Origin: Volvox africanus | Taxonomy: Eukaryota; Chlorophyta; Chlorophyceae; Chlamydomonadales; Volvocaceae | Direction of reading: 5' to 3' | NCBI GenBank assembly: GCA_030268105.1 | Contig: BSDZ01000004.1 | Coordinates: 6,304,001 to 6,368,000, forward strand | Length of the DNA stretch: 64,000 bases | In this document: piece by piece, positions 49,242 to 59,649 of the stretch | Numbering within the stretch: the stretch's first letter is position 1 | How the letters are laid out: each line of letters starts with the position of its first letter | The notes under the pieces: model-generated | The model's input: only the letters and a program-made list of their open reading frames with translations | What the model was told of the DNA's origin: nothing | The model's database searches: none | Made by a program: the position numbers and the translations under genes

Positions 49242-52200
49242 GGACGCCCGGCGTTTTCCGGCGTTTGAGCTGCTGTCCCGGGCGGGTCGCTTCACCGAAA
49301 TGATTGACGCCGTAGTTATCACGCACTTCCATACCGACCACCTGGGCGCGCTTCCGTACTTTACGGAGGTACGGCAAAGTAAATTCATCCGTGGAATGTA
49401 ATCCTCTTAATGAATCCTGTTAATCATTCACGTTTCAAAAGTGTCGCTTTCCGCCCTCATGCATCCGGTTGGTATGTGTGTATGGGGTTGGGGTGGGGGG
49501 TTGAAAGAAGTTCACGAGCTCAGAGAGCTAATTTAACTGATTTCCCCCATCACTCTCGGTATCGCTACAACCAGCTTAAAATAATAAAATAATGCCGTAC
49601 GATTACCCACAGATTTGTGGCTATCAGGGCCCTATCTTGATGACGTACCCCACCTTCGCCATCGCCCCCATCATGCTGGAAGACTACGTCAAGGTGCAAG
49701 GATAGAAGGGCGGGTGGGCGGGTGCACTTGTCTGTTTGTCTGTCCGTCTCTCCGCCCGTCGAGTGTTGGTCACTCCATGGCACCAAGGGTCAGTGCCACT
49801 CAGTCCCCGCAGGTAGTGGAATCGGTGGCGGTGACGGCGGTACGGCATATTCGTACATACGCTTCGATTCCCGCCACGATAGGCCGTCTGTCTGTCTGTC
49901 CGTCCCTTCGGGCTTTGGACTTCTGAATGCAGGTCAATGCGGATCGACCGGGAGAGCGGTTGCCGTATAACGAACAACATGTACGGGAGTGCCTCCGCCG
50001 CGTCACAGCGGTTGATCTGCACCAAGTGCGTTGTTGGTTGGGATTTTCGGGAATGGATATCACCTGGGGACGGATTTCATAACTGATAACGGATTCAATA
50101 AGCCACTGAACATGGAAGGGGGGGAGGGGAAAGGAGAAATGGAAGAAGGGAGGAGTCAGCCAAGGGTCCAAAGAGGGCGGGCATTGCTGCTTGGCGCTTG
50201 CGCTGCCTGGTACTACTGCTACTGCTACTGCTACTGCTACTGCTATTGCTACTGCTACTGCCAGACAAGACACGCACTCATGCTGGTGCGCCGCCAAGAC
50301 GTGCAGGTTGTAGCGGTCGCCCCTGGGCTGTCCTTCACCTTCCACTACGCCGGCCATGTGTTGGGGGCGGCGATGGTTCATATGACTGCCGGTCACCTCA
50401 CAGCATTTTACACAGGTACGGCAAGGGAACGACAGGTCGATCACATTTCCCAGCCGGTGGGTGACTCTCTGACTCTCTGACTCTCTGCCGGGCGGTACCC
50501 TCCCTCCACTCGCATGACAGCGCCAGCGGCAGCGGTCAGGTCAGCTTCGCCTGGGAGTCAGCATGCCCTTAACTTCGCCGTCAGCAATCAGGCCGATAGT
50601 ACACATAAACACGGTTTCTCTTCTTTCCCTTTACTGCTTTAATTGCGGCCTTGGCGACCACCTATTTAGTTTACGTCACAGCTCGTTTCCTTTTCCTGCT
50701 TTGGACGACGTCAGCCATCACCCGACCCTCACGGTGGTTAGTCCTCGTTCCTCCAGTAACAGCACCAGCTGGTTCAGGGTTTTTCGACTTCCCTCCGTCT
50801 TCTCCCTCTTCCTGCCCTCCCCCGTCCCCCGCCTCTCGACCTCTCTCCCCCTTCCCCCTTCTCCTCCTCTCCCCCTTCCCCCCGGACGTCCGCAGGCGAT
50901 TTCAACTCCTCTCCGGATCGTCATCTCGGCCCCGCGGAGCCACGACTGCCGCCGGGAGGCCCTTCCGGCGCCGCCTTCCGCCGCCCCGACGTCCTGATCA
51001 GCGAGGCTACCTACGCGGCCACGTTGAGGGACTCGAAGAGGGCGAGAGAGCGAGACCTGCTGTCGGCGGTCGTTGAGACCGTTAGCGCGGGCGGTAAGGT
51101 ATGTGACCCATGGGTGGGTTTAGCGGTCGTTGAGACCGTTAGCGAGGGAGCGGTGGGGTTCATCGCGACCACCACGGCGGCATCTCCTCCCGCCCTTGCA
51201 AATCCCGCCCCAGTTTCGTTCGTCGGATAGTGGTGCGAGCTGTACCGCGCAGAGCGCTTTTGCGCTTTATCACCGCCGCCATTCGTCAATCGCCGTTCGT
51301 CATCGTAAAACCCAATTATCGTCTTCCAAACCCCTTGCCTCCCCCCGGCTCCACCCTTCCTCTGGCCGCAGGTCCTCATTCCCACCTTCGCGATGGGACG
51401 AGCTCAGGAGCTGCTGATGCTGATTACCGATTGCTGGGAGAGGAACGGACTTCAGGTGCGGCGGGGCAGAAGGGGGGAGGAGGGGGGAGAGGAGGGGGGA
51501 AAGCAGGGGGGGGGAGGGGGGAGAGGAGGGGGGAAAGCAGGGGGGGAGGAGGGGGGAGAGGAGGGGGCAGAGGAGGGGGGAGAGGAGGGGGGAGAGGAGG
51601 GGGGGGAGGAGGGGGGGAGGAGGGGGGGGAGGAGGGGGGGAAGGAGGGGGGAGAGGAGGGGGGAGAGGGGGGGGGAGAGAAAGGTGGGAGGGGGGGGGAG
51701 AGAAAGGTGGGAGGGGGGAGGGAAAGGACACTTGAGGAACAAAGTCGCCGTTTGAGGGGAACCCCGTGTGCGTCTGTGCGTCTGTGCGTCGTTAGCAGAT
51801 CGGCGGGCACGGTCGGGTTTCAGTGCCCGTTACCCCGGCATCTCAACTTCCCGTACGGCCGCCATCTCGCAGGTGCCCATTTACTTCAGCAGCGCAATGG
51901 CCTCCAGGGCCTTGGTCTATTACCAACTGTTACTGAACTGGACAAATGCAAATGTACGGCGGACGATCTTCGGAGCCGCCGGACCGGCGGGTGACGGCGG
52001 CGGTGGCGACGGACAGCCACCAGTGGATAGCCGCCGCTGCTCGTACTATCGACCGTACTGTTCAGCCGGTGATGATGGGACTGAAGGTATTGGCGGCGGT
52101 AGAGGTGACGAAGGGGGGAGCGGGGAGGAGGTGCCGTACGACGGGAGGTTTAAGGAGTACGATGATAGTGATGATGATGATGATGAGGAGGAGTACGGCA

Positions 52201-55200
52201 ATATTGAGGCGTATGAAGAGGGGTTTAATGAGGAGGGAAACGGCGGGGCAAGTGGAGGCGGCGGCGGCGGCGGCGGCGGCAGTGCGGATTCGGACATGAA
52301 GGGATATCACGACAAGCGACGGCAGTGGCGGCGGCGGCAAGCAATGTTGCCGTCAGACATTTCACCAAATGGCTTGGCCAGAACCGCCGCCGCCGCCGCC
52401 GCCACCAACACCACCGCTGGCGACGGCGGCGTCGGTGACCGGTTGGTGAATCACAGCGTTGGTGCTAATGCTGGCAGCGCTGGCGGCGGCGTCGCCAATA
52501 GCCTCGCGGAAGGCGTAGGAGTCTTCTCCGAGGCCGACGTGTACGGAATGTTTCGTACACGTCCCTGGGACCGCTCTCTTCTTCACGTAGGTCATATGGC
52601 GTATCCGGGTTTGGGATTCCGGACAGTGGGTTTGGTTCGAGAGAGTGGTCTGGGATTGCGGTGCGTTTCTGCTGCTGTTTATTCAACGACATTTTCATTA
52701 TACATAGGTATGGTAGGCATCCTTGCACAGACGTCGTACAACTTTTCCACTGCATTTTCGTCTACCTGCCGTGTGCAGGGACATCCACACGTTGCTGATG
52801 GGTTGAACCACGGGTCGATATATCCCATTAAGTCCCTGCTTCCCCCCCGTCCCCCCGCTGCCTCCCCTCCCGCTGCTTCCCCCCCTCAGCTTCCTCCCCC
52901 CTCCCCCTTTTCCCTCTACCCCCCGACCACCCTCAGGCCCACGGCGCTGCGCTTCTGTTCGCCTCGCCTGGTAGCATCACCAGCGGGGTATCCCTGGAGG
53001 CGTTCCGAGCCTGGTCTGCAGACCCCAAGAACCTGCTGGTACTGGCGGGATATCAAGTACGAGGTAAAAACGTGGTGTAGTACAAGCACCGGGGTTCACG
53101 TGTGTATTTGTCATACTTATATCGATGATCTTATGGTGTTGTCGTACTTTAGGGTTTATGTATATGTTTTTTGTTTTACTAGGTTATGGGCGAATCTCCC
53201 CAAGCAACCATTTCAACGCAGCCCACATCCCGCCTCCTTCTCACACTTTTCTTGGACCGAAAGGTACTTTGGGCGCCCGTCTGGAAGCCATGCAAAGCCA
53301 GGGCCAGAATCAACATCAATACCGAGGTGGCGGCGGGGGCGGGGGCGGCGGAGGGGCTTCAGCCGCCACCGTCGACGTACCCAACGTCCAAGGCGCCGCC
53401 ACAGGCGGTGGCGGCGGCGGGAGTAGCCGCGTCGAGGTCCGATGTCGCATCAAGATGCTGGCGTTTTCGGCTCATGCTGATCTGCGGGGATTGCTCGGCC
53501 TTGTACGACGATGCGCCCCGCGGGCTGTAGTGCTGGTGCACGGGCAACGAGAGCCGATGGAGTTCCTCCGGTACGACATTTACTGCTGGTATATAAAATA
53601 AATCTGATAAGATATGATTCGATAGAGGAGAAGCCTTATACGGATGAAAATGAGATCGTTACATGGCATCATTCTCGTGCCAAAGGAAGATATGTAAAGG
53701 ACACAAATAAATTGTCGTGCTTGGTTTCGCATGACGATGTAGTGCTGCCGTTAGGGTGAGGTTACATTCGTAAGGATGTGAGGTTTTCCGATGTTGAGAC
53801 AGAAAAAGTAAGGCGTAAACCTAGTATTCTCAAAAAAAAAAGATTTTTGGAATTTAATTCAGAGATGATAGAGAATGAAGTGCCGTTTGATCACATTTTA
53901 GCTGATAACTGGTTTGGGTCTAAAGAGAATATGGAATTCATGGGATCGCTCGGTAAGAAGTTTATAATGGGTATTATAAATCAAATAAATCAGTTGGATT
54001 ATCGAACAAAGAAAAAAACTAGGTAAGTTCCAATAAATCTCATCACTAGATATGCAGGATGGAGAATCAAAGAAAGTATGGTTGAAAGGTATAACCTTTG
54101 ACGTTTTATTTATTAAAAACGTTTTCACAAACGAAGACGGATCAATTGGTGTTCTACACTCCTGCATCTAATGATATAGAGCATGATGCTGCCTATTTGG
54201 ACCAAATATATCAAATTCGATGGAGAATATATTTTATATATACTCATTAATTAATAGTCTGAAATATATTATTTGCTATACCTCAACTGGCTTTTACCAG
54301 TGCCGGTATTACTTAAAAAAATAAGTATACTTTCATAGCGATCCATAAGTTCTCCTTGCACCAGATATTGGATCCTAGTTGATGATAATCAGGGAATACA
54401 TTTTATTTCAAAATTACTAAGGAGATTATCTCTAAAGAGCTTTTCCTGCTTTAGCAATCCGGCAATACGTTGTTTATGCCTCTATGTTATAGCTCTCTTA
54501 TTGCTAATTCCTGTAGATAATGTTTTACCACCTTCTTGTCCAAACCTTTCTGTCTCCGATTGTTATTGTGATGCAAAAGTAGAGGAAGGCAAAGGCTCTT
54601 CAGTAAGTTACCTAGCGGTTGCTCGTTTATTATCTGTTTTATCATACCATGCTGCCTCACTTGTTTTAAAACCATGCAATTGATCATATCCTCCCTGGAC
54701 CGATTGACGAATTTCCGTTCTGTCGCATCTGTTGTCAGGTGATATGAAACCTGATAATTTGTAACAAAAAATAGTTACAATGCCATTTTACATTTCACCT
54801 TAAATATTTCATGGGATTTTATATAATAAATATCCATGTATAATAAAAAATAAATATCCTGTTATTTCTGATATACGGCAAAGGAATTGGTCAGGCATTA
54901 TGCCGTTTTTTGCCTTTCTTAAGGAAATTAGAAAGGTCATATATTACTACTAATACGATTGAATTGGTAAATCCTTAAATCAGAAAATCATCAACAATAA
55001 AGGGGTTTTTCCTGATGATAAATCATTCCAGAGAACAATATTTTTAGCACTCCGAAATGCTGCAAAAAATGGACTATGCCATTGAAGGCCTGGCCGTTAG
55101 CGCAAGACCAATTTGAAATACTTCACAAGAGATTTTAAATATGATATATAAAATTACAACTTGCACAAAGTTTATGGTATGTAATCTGTTATAGCAAAAT

Positions 55201-56936
55201 TTGCCTCCCTGACAGTATTTAGAATGATCAAACATATTGTCTTCTTGTTTTAATGAACGCCAAAATCTTTCGACGAATAGATTATCCAAAGCTCTACCCT
55301 ACCGTCCATCCTGATTTTGATTTCACGCTTAGTCAGTGCGTTGATTAATTTATTTGACGTAAATTGGGAACCTGTCCTACCTCGGGATCCGTATAAAAAC
55401 TTTCTGGCTGACCGTGTTGTCCTATAGCTTCTTCTAGTGCTTCAATACAAGCATTACTATCTGAAATGATGATACAAGATTTATTTGATATTTAAGTCTT
55501 ATAATAATCTAAAGACGCATTTCATATACGGCAGTATGCATCTAGTGTACGGAGGCAATTTACGGAGCCATGCAGTCTTTTACCGGGACGGCATGCCGTT
55601 ACTTGACTCAGACCTTGCTACGAGGACTTTATCGTACATTTTATAACTTTCCTTTTAATTATATACGTGATTGTAAATCAAAATGATCAAGTTATCCATG
55701 ATTAATGGATTGGATCTATCTCCGTACAGGGGCCGGATTGAAAACCATCTTGGCATTGAATGCCATGCGCCGCCCACCGGAACCACCGTTACCATCTCTC
55801 CACGACGTGCCGTACCACTCGGTGTTCGACCTCAACTCATGTCAACGGCAGTCTGCGCGGCGGGGCTCTTGGCGGCGCAATCAATGCGAATGGCACATGG
55901 AGCGGCGGTGTCGGCGCCGCCGTCGATTTTTGCCACATCGGCATTGGGGGAGTACCGGGTAGCTGAAGGGCCGGCTAACAGCGGCGCCACCGGCGTCGTC
56001 CGTGAGGGTGATGACGGCGGAAACCGCGTCGCATGCGTGCCTGAATATACGACTGATGGGGATCTCAATGACCCATGGGTCAACATACATCGTCTGCGAC
56101 CGCAGCCAATGACGGCATTGCCGCTAAGCGGGATTGTCGTGGCTCGTGTCGTCCAAGACGGAAGTCAGCTACAGCCCGGAATACCACCGGCAGCGCCGGC
56201 GGCGGCGGCAGCACCGGCGGCGCCGCTTTCACAACCACAGGTAGTCGTAGCTACCACTGCTGGCAACGCCGCCACGCAACTAACACTAACGGATTCCAGT
56301 ACCGCTGCTAAAGTATTGCTGCAGGCCCATCAAGCCAAGCAACAGCACGTGACACCTGTTACGGTCTACGACATAACTTACGGATGTAATTATGCCGTAC
56401 GATTTCCGACACCACACCGCACTGGGCCCGCCTCCACTGCGAAAGATGACTTGCGGCCTGACGCCGCCACCACCTCGGCCGCATTCGCGCGTGCCCATGC
56501 GGTGGTAGCTGCGGCTGTCGGCGGCTATGCTGCGACTCGACGCCTGCAGCTCGACGTTTCGACAATGACGTTAAGGTTTGGCACGTTTCAAGCACAACTG
56601 ACGGTGGTTTCGGATCCTGACCCGAGATTTATGAGTACGGCGCCGCGGCAGGAGGCCCCGATGTCCTTCTCGGGAGGCCAGGTCGGAGGAGAGGAGAGGC
56701 GGCAAGGTCGGGCACTCGATGGTGGTAGTGGAGTCCGTGGTGGTGATGATGCTAGTGTTGGTGGTGATGGTGGTGATGGTGGTGTCTGGGGGCATAACAA
56801 CGGGGACGACTGTCCTCACCAGCTGCAGCTGCGCATCTGCTGTAGGTGGTCAGCATCGGAAGAGGCTATCGCTTCCCGCTGCCTCCAAGCGCTGAGAGGC
56901 GAATTCGGCGTCGTTGACCCAAATCGGCGTCGTTGA
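49242..56936 (+). CDS. INTS11: INTS11, Integrator RNA endonuclease (beta-CASP), 5' exon not found
   Basis: Exons 49242-49368, 49613-49693, 49933-50025, 50307-50415, 50896-51098, 51372-51455, 51873-52586, 52937-53063, 53264-53570 and 55730-56936 join in phase and give about 1,016 residues. Metallo-beta-lactamase and beta-CASP landmarks are present: [19 protein letters not shown] (zinc ligands), [104 protein letters not shown] and [15 protein letters not shown]. The GYxGPIxMTxPTxAIxPIMLEDY wording favours INTS11 over CPSF73. INTS11 is the nuclease of Integrator, which cuts snRNA and nascent transcripts in the nucleus. Oddities: a roughly 170-residue acidic/Gly insert in exon 7, a Gly-rich insert in exon 9, a long variable C-terminal region, and a 2.16 kb AT-rich last intron filled with bacterial-type IS debris. 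The exon with the first MBL strands is missing. Confidence 0.87.
50730..50775 (+). repeat. Dispersed intronic repeat, copy 2
   Basis: Second copy of the element at 34841-34886, here in the INTS11 intron between 50415 and 50896 and again followed by a pyrimidine-rich stretch. Confidence 0.85.
51066..51144 (+). repeat. 22-bp exon end copied into the intron
   Basis: GCGGTCGTTGAGACCGTTAG plus CG occurs inside the exon ending 51098 (51066-51087) and again in the following intron (51123-51144), with a GACCCATGGGT word between. Confidence 0.85.
51468..51722 (+). repeat. Polypurine GGGGGAGGA tract
   Basis: About 250 bases of almost pure G with single A interruptions, in the INTS11 intron between 51455 and 51873. 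G-quadruplex prone in the sense RNA. Confidence 0.95.
53610..54250 (+). pseudogene. IS4-type bacterial transposase remnant
   Basis: Conserved DDE-transposase text is readable across frames: [90 protein letters not shown] and [12 protein letters not shown]. The first two blocks and the third are in one frame split by a TGA (53757-53759); later blocks are in shifted frames, with further stops. The wording is that of IS4-group transposases of bacteria, which are common in Rickettsiales and other symbionts (from memory). The C-terminal glutamate region is cut short. The piece lies inside the last INTS11 intron. Confidence 0.72.
54251..54879. other. AT-rich filler between IS remnants
   Basis: Very AT-rich, unlike the neighbouring exons. 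A minus-strand frame at 54487-54687 ([20 protein letters not shown]) is not recognised but sits among IS debris and may be another bacterial fragment. Confidence 0.4.
54880..55139 (+). pseudogene. IS256 (mutator-type) transposase C-terminal remnant
   Basis: Blocks [38 protein letters not shown] and [18 protein letters not shown] are readable, but in different frames with stops between them. They follow the C-terminal order of IS256-family transposases (IRKxIYTTN..., then FPDDxSxxKxxxLALxNxxKKW, then W...Q). The fragment ends at a stop at 55139. Confidence 0.65.
55215..55480 (-). pseudogene. IS3-type integrase (orfB) C-terminal remnant
   Basis: On the minus strand: [20 protein letters not shown], then in a second frame [19 protein letters not shown] and MDGR, then in another frame [17 protein letters not shown]. 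This is the order of the retroviral-type integrase core at the end of IS3-family orfB (TDxGxQFTS, SMDGxGxxxDN, [10 protein letters not shown]), broken by at least two frameshifts. Confidence 0.7.
56069..56082. repeat. TGACCCATGGGTCA perfect palindrome
   Basis: A 14-bp perfect palindrome in the last INTS11 exon. Related words recur elsewhere (near 26376, 51108, 57264, 57304 and 63094). Confidence 0.9.
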
Positions 56937-59649
56937 CCCAGATCGACACTCACATTGACTTTTGCCTAACGGCGGCGAGGGACGCGCTTAGTTAAAAGCG
57001 AGAAGCACACCTGATTTATCGGATTTTATACATTTAACACGTTACCAAAGTAGGACGAGAGTGTCAACTCCGCCGTATCGCGCACGTGAGTGCGTGTGTG
57101 AGTGAGACTGACTCGCTCCGACCCATACTTGTTTCCCGCGTAATACTTATTTCCTTCCACCTCAATTCTACTACGTAGTGAAGGAAATATGATCCGGAAT
57201 ATTGTTATGAAAGTCAATCGAAATAAGACCAGACCAGATTACAGTGCTCACAGCGCGCGCGTGTGACCCACGGGTCAGTGGTGCACAAGATACACACCAT
57301 ACATGACCCGTGGGTCAGCATTTTTTGTTCGCGTCTTACAGCCGGCAACAGCCAGCAGGCCTTCCTACTACTTCTAATACTTATGTCGAAACACCAAGTC
57401 CATCCGCCCCCTCTGCTTTGCCGAACGAAAACCTGCACCTGCCCTTACATGCAATAAAGGACATTTTCTTGGGTTGCATAAGAAAACCCTGGAGCTCCGG
57501 GAACAGCTTAGTAACCACCATCATCATCATCGCAACAGTGGCTCCAGCCCTCCCAACGCATCCCGAGTGCCATTCAGCGCAACATACCATACACGGGTCA
57601 CAAATGGGGCGTCCGTACTGCGTCCGTATTTGTGAAGAAGCAACCAATCCACACAAAGGGAATCATACAAGCTTCACACGCTTCGCACATCGGGCCCAGG
57701 GGGAATCGTCTGCTCGCCGTACGAAGCCGTAGATTGGGCGCGGGAGAACTTACCCGGCCGCAGTACAGGGCCCCAAAGCACCGACCTGCCGAACCAGCAC
57801 CAATCCACCCAGCAACTCGACCTGCCAGAAACACTACTTTCTGTTTCGCTGTGGAAAAACAGGAGCCCTAAAGCCTCAATACCGTCAGCCTTGAGGTTTT
57901 GACGTACATCGCCAGTTTTAACCGCAGTACAAGCACATACGCACGTACACATTCACATACGTACGCCAGCAGATGAGATGCAGCAGCCTTCCTGCCCCCC
58001 CCGCATCTTGAGGGGGCACATTCCACTTTCCGTTCCCCATTCAAGTCGGGGGCCTTCCCCGAGGATCCGTTGGCGTACGACCCGCCTCCCCTGCTGAGCC
58101 AACACTCACTCCAACCAACTCCAACCCACTCAACTAACAACGTAGGTCTAAGTCTAGGTTCTAGGTATCAAGGATGGTTATATTGAGATCCGGCCCGCTG
58201 TGTAGTCAGGGGGGAGAAAATACACACGGTGTTGCCACTCACGGTAATGGATGCTGTGCACGCCACCAGCGAGCGTGTGTGTATGTATGTGTGCGTTTCG
58301 AGAAACTCCCCACCCACGTGGCGCATCGCAAATCCCCCATCAGCCTCAATAACCGCTCGAAGTGCCGCGTCCGTAGTGCGTGTGACGTGAAACCCTCCGA
58401 CCTCCCCGAAATTCCCCCCCCCCAATACCGCGCGCCCGGGAGAGCAAAATAGTCAACGTAAGGCCCTGCTTTCCCAATCAGGATGCACGTCTGTCCATCC
58501 GTAACTCCGTCCCCCGTCTGTGTGCTCGTCGATGGATCAGGCTGTCTGAATCCGCTCTTCTAAGGAGAGATGGTTCTGGCCATTTTCAAAATGGCGCCTA
58601 AGAAACGTTCACAAGTCAGTTAGCCAGCCACCGTGATGCCGTACATTTCTTGCGTGCGTCCATACAACACTAAATGGAGCATCCGAATAAACCACAATCG
58701 TACGCTTTCATTTCTATTAATCAGATTTCGCAAACCGCCATCGCTACAGGAGTAACGCACGCAAGCGAGGCATGTGCGCAAGAGGTTAAACCGTATTGAC
58801 TGAATGCGTACGGAGACAATACGGCATTACGTACGACGGCTCATGAAACAATACCACACCGGAACGACATCTAAGCGCACGTCAAGGTTAGTGAAAAAGA
58901 TATTTTAATCGTTTGAGCTTGCAATCACGCAATGGCTGTGCGCATCCGTCCAATAAAGCCTTTAGGTAGTGCAGTCTGGGAATTGACACGTGATGTGTAT
59001 GTACGGCAACGGCTCAAAGCAGACAGCTGAAAATAAAACCCGGAATGAGTCACAGAGACCGACTGCGAAGAGGGAATGTGACGCATTAACGTAAACACGT
59101 ATGTGTGAGTCATGCTCAGGAGTTATGATGTACGGCATATGGTGTACGACAGATCTGCATCCGAGTAATGTCCAGAAGCTGGGTAGATATGTCTGGTTTG
59201 CGTCCATACGGATTCACATACACTAACACAAAAACGAAAACACGCACACGCACACGCCGCCACCATTTGCAGAGTAAACGCTGCAAAGGCTGTGGTAATG
59301 AACTCCAGGGAACGGCATTATGATAATCCCTGCGCATTTAAGGTGATACACACACATACACACACACACACCAACACGAGCCACACTACCTCACAATTCT
59401 CCTCATTCCCCCCCCTCCCTCCCCTCCCCTTCTTCATCCCCGCCCCCGCCTTGTTGCTTATCTGGCGATACGCATCCAAAATGCCAACAGAAATTAAAAA
59501 CCTGCCTCACTCGCACACCCCTTCATTGGTGCCAGTGTCATCGGAGACAACCGCCAACGAATGATCAATTCAGCTGAATGAGCATGGAACACACATGAAG
59601 AATGCCTCCCGCGACTGCAGATACATACTGTACGGCAAATTGCACGACA
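56937..59649. other. Convergent intergenic region, INTS11 / helical protein
   Basis: Should hold the two 3' UTRs. Contains a 14-bp inverted repeat pair at 57264-57317 and scattered GTACGG words, but no open frame with a motif and no RNA gene that I can see. Confidence 0.5.
57264..57317. repeat. Inverted pair of TGACCCRYGGGTCA
   Basis: TGACCCACGGGTCA at 57264-57277 and its exact complement TGACCCGTGGGTCA at 57304-57317, 26 nt apart. Confidence 0.9.
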
